DNA of 64,000 nt. Source: Chryseolinea soli (GTDB lineage Bacteria; Bacteroidota; Bacteroidia; Cytophagales; Cyclobacteriaceae). Under the pieces are notes generated by a model that had not been told where the DNA came from, did no database searches, and saw only the letters and a list, made by a program, of their open reading frames with translations. The stretch covers positions 1,984,001 to 2,048,000 of the forward strand of contig NZ_CP032382.1 of the NCBI RefSeq assembly GCF_003589925.1. The letters are read 5' to 3'. Positions 53,634 through 63,165 of this stretch are shown one piece after another; positions within the stretch are counted from its first letter, which is position 1, and each line of letters starts with the position of its first letter. The position numbers and the translations under genes were made by a program.

Positions 53634-54535
53634 AAGTCGCAGTTGTGCTCAACGGAATCTCATTGGAGAAAGATAATTTCTACAGAAATTATTTTCCGGC
53701 CATTTCTATTGTCTGCCCGCCGCAGATTTTTGAAACCCGTTCGGCCAACGACGCCGTAGCCCTTGCCTCAAAGGCGGTGGATAAACGCTTCGACATTATT
53801 TTTGCTGCCGGTGGCGACGGCACCCTGAACCAGGTTGTAAACGGGGTACTGCAGGGAAGAGAAGATGCTTCGAATTTGCCAGCCATCGGGGTCATTCCCA
53901 TCGGGATCGGGAACGATTTTGCGCGCGGCATGGAAATAAAAAACGAACCCGCCGAGCTGACACAGCTTATAAAAAATTTCAAACCCACCTTCATCGACGC
54001 CGGCATCGTGCGGTTCACCACCAAGGAAGGAAAAGAGGAGCAACAGTATTTTGTGAACATTGCCGAGCTGGGCATGGGGCCGGAGGTGGTCCGGAAGGTG
54101 CTGGCGAGCGACCGGATCTTTGGCTTGGCCATGTCCTATTTCCAGGCCATCGTGGCCACCTTTTTTACGCACAGTGCTGTGGAGGTGAAACTGGTTGCCG
54201 ACCAATGGCAATGGCAAGGCAAGCTGCGCACGTTGGCCATTGCCAACAGTAAGTATCTTGGACACGGCCTTTGCATAGCGCCGCATGCCATACCCGACGA
54301 TGGCATTTTTGAGGCGGTGGTCTATGGCAAGGTTTCCTTGTTCGATTTTCTCCGCCATTCCAGCACGCTGAAACAGGGAAAGAAAGTAGAACACCCCGAG
54401 GTGACCTACCGGCAGGTGCGGCGTATAGCCATGACGTCGACAACGGAATGTCCTATTGAGGCGGACGGCGAACTTTTGGGGTGGCTGCCCGCCAGCGTGG
54501 AAATGCTGCCGCGGAAATTGAAATTCCTGATATAA
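53630..54535 (+). CDS. Diacylglycerol kinase-like lipid kinase (YegS/BmrU family)
   Basis: 301 residues from the GTG at 53630, which overlaps the TPR stop by four bases (GTGA); a TTG two codons upstream is also open. The nucleotide loop is IIFAAGGDGTLNQVVNGV (GGDGT, the DAGK signature), and IGVIPIGIGNDFARGM is the second family block. The C-terminal domain reads HGLCIAPHAIPDDG. The enzyme should phosphorylate diacylglycerol or a related lipid at the inner face of the membrane. The coupling to a TPR gene has no clear functional explanation. Confidence 0.88.
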   Translation: MKVAVVLNGISLEKDNFYRNYFPAISIVCPPQIFETRSANDAVALASKAVDKRFDIIFAAGGDGTLNQVVNGVLQGREDASNLPAIGVIPIGIGNDFARGMEIKNEPAELTQLIKNFKPTFIDAGIVRFTTKEGKEEQQYFVNIAELGMGPEVVRKVLASDRIFGLAMSYFQAIVATFFTHSAVEVKLVADQWQWQGKLRTLAIANSKYLGHGLCIAPHAIPDDGIFEAVVYGKVSLFDFLRHSSTLKQGKKVEHPEVTYRQVRRIAMTSTTECPIEADGELLGWLPASVEMLPRKLKFLI

Positions 54536-54563
54536 AAAAAGCCGGAACATTCGCCCCGGCTTT
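54534..54563. terminator. Terminator between lipid kinase and RDD genes
   Basis: AAAGCCGG at 54538-54545 pairs with CCGGCTTT at 54556-54563. The long A tract before the left arm gives the better T tract on the minus strand, so it mainly ends the RDD gene. Confidence 0.82.
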
Positions 54564-54583
54564 CGCTTCAAGCAGATTAAAGT

Positions 54584-55060
54584 CTATTTTCTTACAACCA
54601 GCGTGCTGGCGATCATGTCGTGAAGGGCCTGCTTTTTTTCCGTGAAAGCGGCCATGATATACCCGATGAACGCTATATAGTGCGATACGATCTTGCTAAG
54701 ATTTCTGACCAAGGCTTTTCCAAATTCCAGTTTGTTGCCGTCCACGTCAGTGACTTTTATGCTCAACGCCAACTTGCCAACGGATCCTTGAAATTTGGAA
54801 GATTCCATGAACGAATGATAAAGCGTTTGAAGAACAAAGAAAACGATTTGATAGAGCACGATAAAGGCCATGAAGGTGGCAACGAAACTCATCGCCGCCG
54901 CTTCATCGGCAGATTCGAGTTCTTGGGCCTTGGCGGCGATGCCAATGCCAAAGATGGCGAGTACAGGCATAACGAGTATGAATTGGACACAGCTCAAAAT
55001 GATTCCATCAATAACGTAAGCCACGAACCGCAGCCAGAAGCCAGCATAATTTGTATTCAT
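54584..55060 (-). CDS. RDD family membrane protein
   Basis: 158 residues with the RDD signature at the start (GFWLRFVAYVIDGIILSCV, with Arg and the two Asp in the family positions), then three or four membrane helices, and the closing SVGKLALSIKVTDVDGNKL. RDD proteins may be small ion or substrate transporters, or membrane anchors; the function is unresolved. It stands alone on its strand between two plus-strand genes. Confidence 0.88.
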   Translation of the reverse strand: MNTNYAGFWLRFVAYVIDGIILSCVQFILVMPVLAIFGIGIAAKAQELESADEAAAMSFVATFMAFIVLYQIVFFVLQTLYHSFMESSKFQGSVGKLALSIKVTDVDGNKLEFGKALVRNLSKIVSHYIAFIGYIMAAFTEKKQALHDMIASTLVVRK

Positions 55061-55164
55061 AGGTAAAAGGGATTGGTTTATTAAAGCTAATGATAAAAAT
55101 CATGCCCACAAATGCCTGACGTTACCTGATCTCTGTTAATTTTAAGGACTCACCGAAAGCGGTC

Positions 55165-55683
55165 ATGAATAAAAAACTTCAAAAACGATTTGACCGGCTT
55201 GAACTGGACCAGCAAAAGCTTCTACAAAAGCTGTCGACCCTTTCCGAGAAACAATTGAACGCAAGCCCGCCCGGCAAATGGCCGATAAGTTACATCGCAG
55301 CACACCTCATCACGTCCGAGCGTTTGTCGCTGTTGTACATGAAAAAAAAGTCGCAGGGAATATCCGGCCTGCGGAATTCGGGGATGGTGGAGGAAATCAA
55401 AATAGCGCTTTTAAAGCTGTCGCAACGGTTCCCCTTTAAATTCAAAGCCCCCAGCTACCTGGTGGAGCATACACCCACCAGCGAGCCATTGACCGACCTA
55501 TCTCAACGTTGGAATGCCGAGCGCGGCAAGCTCCGGAAATTCCTGGAGGAGGTAAAAGACGAAGATTTATATAAACTGGTCTACAAACATCCCGTTGCCG
55601 GCCGCCTGAACGTGCTGCAAGCGCTGGATTTTATGATCGAACATTTTCACCACCATTTACCACAGATCAATCGCCTCCTGTAA
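55165..55683 (+). CDS. DinB family protein
   Basis: 172 residues. The metal-binding histidines are in PISYIAAHLITSERLSLLYMK and in the C-terminal MIEHFHHHLPQINRLL. The fold is the DinB four-helix bundle, and it is a paralogue of the DinB protein at 27.5 kb but not close in sequence. The likely role is a metal- and thiol-dependent transferase or hydrolase, without a known substrate. There is no obvious operon partner. Confidence 0.8.
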   Translation: MNKKLQKRFDRLELDQQKLLQKLSTLSEKQLNASPPGKWPISYIAAHLITSERLSLLYMKKKSQGISGLRNSGMVEEIKIALLKLSQRFPFKFKAPSYLVEHTPTSEPLTDLSQRWNAERGKLRKFLEEVKDEDLYKLVYKHPVAGRLNVLQALDFMIEHFHHHLPQINRLL

Positions 55684-55740
55684 GAATTCGCGCGGGGCCA
55701 TCGATCGCTTTGAACATCTTTCCACGTCAAATGCATTTCT

Positions 55741-58278
55741 ATGAAGAAAATTTACTTGCTCTTTTTTCTGCTGATCACCGGGTCGTTCCTCCACGCCCAA
55801 AAACTGCTGAGTCCAAAAGAATTTTTAGGATACGAATTGGGCGACCGGTTCACCCGTCACTATAAAGTGATGGAATATTTCAAACACGTGGCCGATGTCA
55901 TGCCCAACGTGGAGTTGATCACCTATGGCGAAACCTACGAACACCGCCCCCTGGTTTATGCCGTTGTGGCCTCGGCCGAAAACTTTGCCAACCGCGAGCA
56001 GATCCGTCAGGACAATCTGAAACGGGCCGGCCTGCTGGACGGCTCGCCCAGCGCCGACAAGAAAGCCATCGTGTGGATGAGCTACAACGTGCACGGCAAC
56101 GAGGCCAGCTCCCTGGAAGCTTCTATGTGGACGCTCTACGACCTGGCCAACCCGGCCAACGCAAAATCACAAGAATGGCTGAAGAACACCGTAGTGGTAC
56201 TCGACCCTTGTATCAACCCCGACGGCCGCGATCGCTATGCCAACTTCTACAATCAATATTTCAATTCACCCGCCAACAGCAGCGGCGACGCCAAAGAGCA
56301 CCGCGAGCCCTGGCCCGGCGGCCGGGCCAACCATTATCTCTTCGACTTGAACCGCGACTGGGCGTGGGAAACGCAAATCGAATCGCAACAACGCCTCAAA
56401 GTATATCAACAATGGATGCCCCACGTGCACATCGACTTTCACGAGCAGGGGTACAATGAGCCTTATTATTTTGCGCCGGCCGCAGAGCCTTTTCACGAAG
56501 TGATCACCCCCTGGCAGCGCGAGTTTCAGACGACGATCGGCAAGAACAACGCTAAGCATTTCGATGAACACGGATGGCTGTACTTTACAAAAGAGCGTTT
56601 CGATTTATACTATCCCAGCTATGGCGACACGTACCCGACGTACAACGGCGCGATCGGCATGACCTACGAACAAGGCGGTGGCGGCTATGGCGGCCTCAGC
56701 ATCATCGGCGAGGAAGGCGACCCGCTGACGTTGAAAGACCGCATCGCACACCATTACACCTCCGGACTGTCGACGGTGGAGATCACGTCGTTGAATGCGA
56801 CGCGTGTGGTGGATGAGTTTGAGAAATATTTTCGCGAAAACAACACCGCACCCACGGCACCCTACAAGACCTATGTCATCAAAGGCGACAACAACATCGA
56901 CAAGCTGAACAAGATCACGCGGTGGATGGATACCCACGCCATCAAATACGGTCACCCTTCCGCCGGAAAGGCCAGCCGCGGATACGACTACCAAACGCAA
57001 ACCACCGCAGCCTTCAACCTCACCACCGACGATATCGTGGTGAATGTTTATCAACCCAAATCAAGATTCATCACCACCGTGTTCGAGCCGCAGTCAAAAC
57101 TTTCGGATTCGGTCACCTACGACATCACGGCGTGGAACCTCATGTACGCCTATAACCTGAAAGCCTACGCCCTAAACGAACGCATCAATCCCGGCAAAGC
57201 CTATCAGCCAAAGACGGCCGACAATGCCACGGTGGCGGCAGCGCCGTACTCCTACATTTTTAAATATCAAAGCCTGAACGATGTGGAGTTGCTTGCAGGG
57301 TTGTTGAAAGCCGGTGTCCGCGTGCGTTTTGCGGAAAAGTCGTTTACCGTCGGCGGGCAACTGTTCGACCCGGGCACGCTGATCATCACGCGACGCAACA
57401 ACGAGAGCACGAGCGACTTTGATAACACGGTCGTGAACCTGGCCAAGTCGCTGGACCGTAAGATCTATACCTCCACCACGGGTTTTGTGGACAAAGGCTA
57501 TGATGCCGGTTCGCCCGAAATAAAATTCATGAAAGCACCGAAAATCGCGGTGTTGTTTGGCGAACAAACCTATTCGCTGTCGTCGGGTGAGATCTGGCAT
57601 TTCTTCGAACAGCAAATCCATTATCCCATCACCCAACTCGGCACGGAATATTTCAAGAATGTGGACTTGAGAAAATACGACGTGCTCATCGTGCCCGAAG
57701 GAAACTACCGGCTCTTCGATGAAATGGTGTTGGAGCAGGTGTCTACCTGGGTCTCCGGCGGCGGCAGGCTCATTGTCATTGCCAACGCCCTGAATGCGTT
57801 CAGCGAAAAGAAAGGATTCTCCCTGAAGCCCTACACGTCCGACAATGAAAAGACCGACGTGGAGAAAAAGGAGAAAGACTGGAAAGAAAAAGAAGCTCTC
57901 ATCCGCTACGAAAACAACGAGCGCAACCAACTCTCCGATGCCATCTCAGGCGCTATTTATAAAGTGACGCTGGATAGCTCACACCCGCTGGCGTTTGGCT
58001 TAAAGGATACCTATTACACACTGAAAACCAATGAGCTTCGCTTTGGCTATCTAGAACACGGAGGCAATGTAGGCATCATCAAAGGCAAAGCGAAGCCGGT
58101 GCAAGGCTTTGCCGGAACGCGCATCAACAAAAAACTGGACAACAGCCTGGTGTTTGGGGTGGAACAGAAAGGACAGGGCTCGGTGGTGTATCTTGCAGAC
58201 AACCCGCTGTTCCGTTGCTTCTGGGAGAACGGAAAATTGTTGTTCTCCAACGCCGTATTTATGGTAGGAAACCGCTAA
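55741..58278 (+). CDS. M14 family zinc carboxypeptidase, exported
   Basis: 845 residues. A signal peptide (MKKIYLLFFLLITGSFLHAQ) precedes the M14 catalytic domain: WMSYNVHGNEASSLE with zinc ligands H118 and E121, NPDGRDRY, DLNRDWAWETQ, a third ligand in HIDFHEQG and the catalytic Glu in MTYEQGGGG. The rest (about residues 380-845) is a long C-terminal region; within it KIAVLFGEQTYSLSSGEIWHFFEQQ and LIVPEGNYRL look like a Rossmann-type, glutamine-amidotransferase-like fold that is seen in large Bacteroidota M14 enzymes. It should release C-terminal residues from peptides in the periplasm or outside the cell. Confidence 0.9.
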   Translation: MKKIYLLFFLLITGSFLHAQKLLSPKEFLGYELGDRFTRHYKVMEYFKHVADVMPNVELITYGETYEHRPLVYAVVASAENFANREQIRQDNLKRAGLLDGSPSADKKAIVWMSYNVHGNEASSLEASMWTLYDLANPANAKSQEWLKNTVVVLDPCINPDGRDRYANFYNQYFNSPANSSGDAKEHREPWPGGRANHYLFDLNRDWAWETQIESQQRLKVYQQWMPHVHIDFHEQGYNEPYYFAPAAEPFHEVITPWQREFQTTIGKNNAKHFDEHGWLYFTKERFDLYYPSYGDTYPTYNGAIGMTYEQGGGGYGGLSIIGEEGDPLTLKDRIAHHYTSGLSTVEITSLNATRVVDEFEKYFRENNTAPTAPYKTYVIKGDNNIDKLNKITRWMDTHAIKYGHPSAGKASRGYDYQTQTTAAFNLTTDDIVVNVYQPKSRFITTVFEPQSKLSDSVTYDITAWNLMYAYNLKAYALNERINPGKAYQPKTADNATVAAAPYSYIFKYQSLNDVELLAGLLKAGVRVRFAEKSFTVGGQLFDPGTLIITRRNNESTSDFDNTVVNLAKSLDRKIYTSTTGFVDKGYDAGSPEIKFMKAPKIAVLFGEQTYSLSSGEIWHFFEQQIHYPITQLGTEYFKNVDLRKYDVLIVPEGNYRLFDEMVLEQVSTWVSGGGRLIVIANALNAFSEKKGFSLKPYTSDNEKTDVEKKEKDWKEKEALIRYENNERNQLSDAISGAIYKVTLDSSHPLAFGLKDTYYTLKTNELRFGYLEHGGNVGIIKGKAKPVQGFAGTRINKKLDNSLVFGVEQKGQGSVVYLADNPLFRCFWENGKLLFSNAVFMVGNR

Positions 58279-58299
58279 GAGAACGCTTTATAAAAAGAG

Positions 58300-58347
58300 A
58301 AATGCGTTGCCGTGCAGAATCCATGCAAGGCAACGCATTTTGTTTTT
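58300..58347. terminator. Terminator between M14 and tpx genes
   Basis: A 12-base perfect stem (AAATGCGTTGCC at 58300-58311 with GGCAACGCATTT at 58329-58340), then TTTGTTTTT-type sequence, separates convergent genes. Confidence 0.85.
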
Positions 58348-58350
58348 ATG

Positions 58351-58851
58351 TTATTGGATAGCCTTTAATGCCCCATTGTAATCGGGCTCCTGGCCAATGG
58401 TCGGCACGAGTTCGGTATACTTCACCAATCCATTTTTGTCGATCACCACAATCGCCCGCGCCAGCAGACCGACCATGGCACCGTCCACCATCTCCACGCC
58501 ATAGGCCGTGGCAAAACCAAGGTGACGGAAATCCGACAAGGTTATCACATTACTGATGCCCTCCGCCGCGCAAAAGCGTTTGAACGCAAACGGCAAGTCC
58601 TTCGCGATGCAAAGCACAACGGTGTTGGTGAGCCCCGCCGCACGTTTGTTGAATTCACGCACAGACATGGCACAGACACCCGTGTCGATGCTGGGGAAAA
58701 TGTTCATCACGATGTTCTTGCCTGCAAAATCTCTGAGGGTCACTTCTTTCAGGTCGTTTCCAACGAGGGTAAAGTCGGGTGCAACGGTGCCCGTGGCGGG
58801 CAGCATGCTGATGGTGTTCACGGCGGTCGCGCCAAGTTTTGTTTGTGCCAT
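58351..58851 (-). CDS. tpx: Thiol peroxidase
   Basis: 166 residues, the normal Tpx length. The peroxidatic cysteine is C60 in PSIDTGVCAMSVREFN and the resolving cysteine C94 in FKRFCAAEGIS, matching E. coli Tpx C61/C95. It reduces hydrogen peroxide and organic peroxides with thioredoxin, in the cytoplasm (no signal peptide). It is last in a minus-strand run with recX, the membrane protein, nadC and DUF4783, though the 81-base gap to recX leaves room for its own promoter. Confidence 0.94.
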   Translation of the reverse strand: MAQTKLGATAVNTISMLPATGTVAPDFTLVGNDLKEVTLRDFAGKNIVMNIFPSIDTGVCAMSVREFNKRAAGLTNTVVLCIAKDLPFAFKRFCAAEGISNVITLSDFRHLGFATAYGVEMVDGAMVGLLARAIVVIDKNGLVKYTELVPTIGQEPDYNGALKAIQ

Positions 58852-58932
58852 GCGGTATATAAAATTTAAAAGGTTCGGGAGAAGAGATTAACAGTGACGA
58901 AATTTAATTGTTTTTAAAATGGATGATCCAGG

Positions 58933-59418
58933 TCAGGACTTTTCCTTCACCAGCAGCTTCACAAATCGCCACACCAACTCCGGTTCGTATCCCTTCTGAA
59001 TAACATATTGCGCCACTTTGTCACGCTTTACAAAAGCATTTTCCTCATGCAGGCCAGCCGATTTTTTCTCCACCAGCGATCGCAAGGTAGTTTCATAATC
59101 GGAATCGTTGATCTCCTTTAATCCTGACCGGATACAGTTTTGCGTGAGCCCCTTGGCTTCCAGCTCGTGCACGATCTTGACCTTGCCCCATTGTTTCATC
59201 CGGAACTTGCCTCCGGCAAAGGCTTTTGCAAAACGCTCTTCGTTCAAATAACCTTCGGTGATGAGGTGTGAGAGCAGTTCGTCCACTTCGCTTCCATACA
59301 GCCCGTAGCCATACAGTTTGTCCTTTACTTCCTGGTGGGACCGCTCCTGGTAAGCACAGTAGTGATAGATTTTTTGCCGGGCCTCGGCAACGGAAAGTCT
59401 TTTAACGGGCTTCTGCAC
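58933..59418 (-). CDS. recX: Regulatory protein RecX
   Basis: 161 residues with the RecX three-helix repeat pattern: ARQKIYHYCAYQERSHQEVKDKLYGYG, then LLSHLITEGYLNEERFAKAFAGGKFRMKQWGKVKI, then a third repeat ending LVWRFVKLLVKEKS. RecX modulates RecA filaments, so it acts in DNA repair in the cytoplasm. recA is not in the window. A terminator at 59452-59474 separates it from the upstream membrane-protein gene, so it probably has its own promoter. Confidence 0.92.
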   Translation of the reverse strand: MQKPVKRLSVAEARQKIYHYCAYQERSHQEVKDKLYGYGLYGSEVDELLSHLITEGYLNEERFAKAFAGGKFRMKQWGKVKIVHELEAKGLTQNCIRSGLKEINDSDYETTLRSLVEKKSAGLHEENAFVKRDKVAQYVIQKGYEPELVWRFVKLLVKEKS

Positions 59419-59451
59419 AACCTAAAATTAAAGTACGCCGGGCCCTAAAGC

Positions 59452-59474
59452 AAAAAGGCCCGAGGGCCTTTTTT
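59452..59474 (-). terminator. Terminator after the membrane-protein gene
   Basis: A short, strong hairpin (AAAAAGGCC at 59452-59460 with GGCCTTTTT at 59465-59473, CGAG loop) lies downstream of the gene at 59509 and upstream of recX. Confidence 0.78.
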
Positions 59475-59508
59475 AAACTTGAAAGCGACAGCGCGCTGGT
59501 CGTCTTCT

Positions 59509-60036
59509 TTATGCTTTCGATTTCTCTTTTTCTACGGGTTTATCTTTCTCGATCTCCTTCACCAGTCCTTTGCTTCTCAAAACGCTGCCCACAAACTTGC
59601 GCTCGTTGTCGCTGTTAAAGATCTTGAAAGGCCAATAGATCAACTGCGCCTTGTTCACAAAAAGGACATAATGATCAGGGCCTACTTGCGCGCTCTGGAT
59701 CTGGTCCCATTTCAGCGGCATGCCCTCGCGCGGATTGAGCTTCATCAAGATCTGCTGGCTGCTGATCTCATACGAGAATTTTTCAAACAACATCTTGCCC
59801 TGTTCTAATTGGGTGACGCCATAGAATTGGATCCACCAGAAAAGCAAATAGAGGCCCACGCCTACAAACGCGCCGATAAACCACCAGATGGATTGCGCCC
59901 CCGGTATGGCATAGCCCAGGCAAATGACCAGCGCACCCACGGCGGCCATCCAGCCTTGTTTCTTCAACACTCTTTTCAGGGCCAGGCTGATGTACAACTT
60001 CTTTTCCAGTTTGTAATTCTTCGTTTTAACTATCAT
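59509..60036 (-). CDS. Two-helix membrane protein, YcxB-like
   Basis: 175 residues. Two membrane helices near residues 28-45 and 48-70 (WMAAVGALVICLGYAIPG and WWFIGAFVGVGLYLLFWWI) are followed by a soluble beta domain (LEKFSYEISSQQILMKL, PLKWDQIQSAQVGPDHYVLFV, AQLIYWPFKIF) that resembles the YcxB-like C-terminal domain, then a Lys/Glu-rich tail. Such proteins are of unknown function. It sits 52 bases downstream of nadC on the same strand and may belong to the same transcript. Confidence 0.68.
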   Translation of the reverse strand: MIVKTKNYKLEKKLYISLALKRVLKKQGWMAAVGALVICLGYAIPGAQSIWWFIGAFVGVGLYLLFWWIQFYGVTQLEQGKMLFEKFSYEISSQQILMKLNPREGMPLKWDQIQSAQVGPDHYVLFVNKAQLIYWPFKIFNSDNERKFVGSVLRSKGLVKEIEKDKPVEKEKSKA

Positions 60037-60088
60037 AACATTAATTCACAAAAAATTTATTTCTCAATACTCCTGTTCGACCCTCGCA

Positions 60089-60946
60089 TCAATAGGCCTT
60101 CAGACTCAGGTCCAGGCTTTGGATGGAGTGTGTTAGCGCACCCACCGAAATAAAATCCACGCCGCATTCGGCGATGCTGCGAATCGTTTTTTCGGTGACG
60201 CCTCCGCTGGCCTCAACCTTGCAGCGGCCGCCAATAAGCTGCACGGCCTCACGCATCTGCTCTACGGTCATGTTGTCGAGCATGATGACGTCGACGCCCC
60301 CGATCTGGAGCACTTTTTCAACCTCCTGCAGATTGCGGGTCTCGACCTCGATCCTCAGGTTTTTATGCGAGGCGCGAAGATAGTCTTTTGTTCGAAGGAT
60401 TGCCGCTTCTATGCCGCCGGCCATGTCAATATGATTGTCTTTGAGCATGATCATATCGAAAAGCCCGATCCGGAGGTTCAAACCGCCCCCGATCAGCACC
60501 GCCCATTTCTCCAAAAGCCGGAAGTTGGGTGTCGTTTTGCGGGTATCCAGCACCCTGGCGCCCGTGCCCGCCACCAGCGACGTGAGGAAACGGGTTTTTG
60601 TGGCAATGCCGCTCATGCGTTGCATGCAGTTGAGCACCAGCCGCTCGGTGGTGAGAATAGAGCGTGCCGAACCCTCTACGGTAAACGCTACGTCGCCTTT
60701 TTTAATGGAAGCGCCGTCGGTGAGGTTTATCTGGAGGGAAAGCGAGGGGTCAAAAGCGCGGAAGATCTCCTGGGCAATCTCTACGCCGGCCAAAATGCCG
60801 TCGTCTTTCACCAGCAGGCGGGCTCTTTTGGTGGCTCCTTCGGCGATGGCCGCCAGGGTGGAATGGTCGCCGTCGCCCACGTCTTCCGCCATGGCAGAGG
60901 AAATGAAGTGGTCAATAAATGCAGGGGTGATGTAAGGTGGTCGCAT
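60089..60946 (-). CDS. nadC: Nicotinate-nucleotide diphosphorylase (carboxylating)
   Basis: 285 residues. Conserved NadC blocks are present: GDHSTLAAI near the start, LTTERLVLNCMQRMSGIATKTR, ARVLDTRKTTPNFR, GGGLNLRIGLFDMIMLKDNHID and the C-terminal IMLDNMTVEQMREAVQ, then VEASGGVTEKTIRSIAECGVDFISVGALTHS. It makes nicotinate mononucleotide from quinolinate and PRPP in de novo NAD synthesis, in the cytoplasm. It lies 77 bases downstream of the DUF4783 gene; this pairing is common in Bacteroidota. nadA and nadB are not in the window. Confidence 0.95.
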   Translation of the reverse strand: MRPPYITPAFIDHFISSAMAEDVGDGDHSTLAAIAEGATKRARLLVKDDGILAGVEIAQEIFRAFDPSLSLQINLTDGASIKKGDVAFTVEGSARSILTTERLVLNCMQRMSGIATKTRFLTSLVAGTGARVLDTRKTTPNFRLLEKWAVLIGGGLNLRIGLFDMIMLKDNHIDMAGGIEAAILRTKDYLRASHKNLRIEVETRNLQEVEKVLQIGGVDVIMLDNMTVEQMREAVQLIGGRCKVEASGGVTEKTIRSIAECGVDFISVGALTHSIQSLDLSLKAY

Positions 60947-61023
60947 CGTGCAAAAATAGAAGAGAGATATTTAGGAACACCCCCCGGAGACGAATTTTTG
61001 ATGCGACGGTGTGGATCCGACTT

Positions 61024-61425
61024 TTATTCCTTGGCAAACGAGATCTCGTGTACCAGTTGCTGGTTGTTCACCGGCTTGATCTTCATAAAAACACGGTAGG
61101 TCTCCGCACCGCTCTTATACTGGCCGATGGCAAACGGCTGTCCACCCCGGGAAGATCCCTGGTGGATGATGTTGAATTCCTCGGGCGGATGTTGCTTGAA
61201 AAAATCGCGGAACACAAACTCGGCCTGGGCCTTGCTATAGGACTGAACGGTGCCTTCCAGGGTCACATCAACCGTTTGATTGAGGTATTTGGATAGCTCT
61301 TTGGCACTGCCGGCCTGGATGGTTTCTTTCACCTGGTTGATCACATCCGCCTGGGCCATTACGGAAACGGCCTGGAAACTCAAAACAACGAAAACTATGG
61401 ATGAAAAAAATCTGTTCAATTTCAT
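61024..61425 (-). CDS. DUF4783 exported protein
   Basis: 133 residues: a signal peptide (MKLNRFFSSIVFVVLSFQAVSVMAQ) and a small NTF2-like alpha/beta fold (AKELSKYLNQTVDVTLEG, KAQAEFVFRDFFKQHPPEEFNIIHQG, GAETYRVFMKIK). The wording matches DUF4783, a Bacteroidota family usually encoded next to nadC. Function unknown. The start is at the 5' end of a divergent gap (168 bases) facing gpmI. Confidence 0.82.
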   Translation of the reverse strand: MKLNRFFSSIVFVVLSFQAVSVMAQADVINQVKETIQAGSAKELSKYLNQTVDVTLEGTVQSYSKAQAEFVFRDFFKQHPPEEFNIIHQGSSRGGQPFAIGQYKSGAETYRVFMKIKPVNNQQLVHEISFAKE

Positions 61426-61593
61426 AGTGATGGGATGAGGCTAAAATTATGCCATTGTCGAAAGATAAGGAATTCTGTTTAATCGCATGGTGAAGGCGAA
61501 ATCGTCCGGGAGAACCTAACAACTGTAATCTTGCAATCCTGATTATATTTACGCCCTGATTTTAAGTCACCCGGCACACAAAAAATAATTCCC

Positions 61594-63120
61594 ATGAGTA
61601 AGAAAGTTTTATTGATGATCCTGGACGGATGGGGCATCGCGACCAACAAAAAAGTATCGGCCATCGACAACGCCAAAACGCCATTTATCTCTTCTTTATA
61701 CGGCAAGTACCCTCATAGTAAGCTCGAAGCCTCTGGCCTGGCCGTGGGGCTGCCAGCCGGTCAAATGGGCAATTCGGAAGTGGGTCACATGAATATCGGT
61801 GCCGGCCGGGTGGTTTACCAGGATCTGGTGCGCGTAAACAAGGCGATCGAAGAGAAAGAACTGGACAAGAACCCCGTTTTGCTCGACGCATTTGCCTACG
61901 CAAAAAAGAATAACAAAAACATACATTTCATGGGCCTCGTGTCCGATGGCGGCGTGCACTCCCACATCGACCACTTGAAAGGCCTGGTCACCATTGCTCA
62001 AAATAACGGCATCAAAAACCTCTTTGTCCACGCCTTTACCGATGGCCGCGACACCGACCCGAAAGGCGGCCTGGATTATCTCAAAAACCTGACGGACCAT
62101 CTCGCCAAAACTACCGGCAAACTTGCCAGTATCGTAGGGCGCTACTATGCCATGGACCGCGACAAACGCTGGGAACGCGTGAAGCTGGCCTATGATGTGA
62201 TGGTCAATGGCGTTGGCGAAAAAACTACGGACCCCCTGAAGGCCGTACAGCAGTCGTACGACAACAACGTGACCGACGAATTCATCAAACCCATCGTGGT
62301 GGTGGATCAGCAGCAAAAACCCGTGGCCACTATTCAGCAGGGCGATGTGGTGCTTTGCTTCAACTTCCGCACCGACCGCGGTCGCGAGATCACCGAAGTG
62401 CTCACACAACAGGATTTCCCCGACCACGGCATGAAAAAATTGCCGCTCTACTACATCACGCTCACCAACTACGACGAATCTTTTAAAGATGTGAAGGTGA
62501 TCTTCCACAAAGACAACCTGGAAAAAACCCTGGGTGAAGTGGTGGCCGACGCCGGCAAAAAACAGATCCGCATCGCGGAGACCGAAAAATATCCCCACGT
62601 AACGTTCTTCTTCTCCGGTGGCCGTGAAGTAGCCTTTGCCGGAGAGTCGCGCATTCTTTGCCCGTCGCCTAAAGTGGCCACCTACGACCTGGCGCCCGAA
62701 ATGAGCGCCAACGACATCAAGGACAAGATCATCCCCGAACTGGAAAAGAAAGCCCCCGATTTCATTTGCCTCAACTTTGCCAACCCCGACATGGTGGGAC
62801 ACACGGGCGTATTTTCCGCTGCCGTGAAAGCCGTGGAAACCGTTGACGCCTGTGCTCAAAAAGTGACGGAAGCCGCCCTGAAGAACGGCTACTCCACCAT
62901 CATCATCGCCGACCACGGAAACGCCGACATGATGATCAACGAAGACGGCACGCCAAACACCGCTCACACCACCAACCTGGTGCCCTGCATTTTGGTAGAC
63001 GACACCTACAAGGGAAAACTGAAGGACGGCAAACTCGGCGACCTGGCCCCGACCATTCTCGCGCTGATGGGCATTCCCATTCCGCCACAGATGACCGGCA
63101 CCGTACTTGTCGACAAATAA
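61594..63120 (+). CDS. gpmI: 2,3-bisphosphoglycerate-independent phosphoglycerate mutase
   Basis: 508 residues, the usual length. The metal site is visible: ILDGWG with D11, and MGNSEVGHMNIGAGR with the phospho-acceptor S61; then RYYAMDRDKRWERV, RTDRGREIT, and the C-terminal NPDMVGHTG and ADHGNADMM, which supply the two manganese clusters. It interconverts 3- and 2-phosphoglycerate in glycolysis and gluconeogenesis. Long open frames on the opposite strand are shadows. It is divergent from the DUF4783 gene. Confidence 0.96.
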   Translation: MSKKVLLMILDGWGIATNKKVSAIDNAKTPFISSLYGKYPHSKLEASGLAVGLPAGQMGNSEVGHMNIGAGRVVYQDLVRVNKAIEEKELDKNPVLLDAFAYAKKNNKNIHFMGLVSDGGVHSHIDHLKGLVTIAQNNGIKNLFVHAFTDGRDTDPKGGLDYLKNLTDHLAKTTGKLASIVGRYYAMDRDKRWERVKLAYDVMVNGVGEKTTDPLKAVQQSYDNNVTDEFIKPIVVVDQQQKPVATIQQGDVVLCFNFRTDRGREITEVLTQQDFPDHGMKKLPLYYITLTNYDESFKDVKVIFHKDNLEKTLGEVVADAGKKQIRIAETEKYPHVTFFFSGGREVAFAGESRILCPSPKVATYDLAPEMSANDIKDKIIPELEKKAPDFICLNFANPDMVGHTGVFSAAVKAVETVDACAQKVTEAALKNGYSTIIIADHGNADMMINEDGTPNTAHTTNLVPCILVDDTYKGKLKDGKLGDLAPTILALMGIPIPPQMTGTVLVDK

Positions 63121-63165
63121 ACCTTTCGGCGGAACGGTTCGTACTACAGCACGTCCACCATCGCG

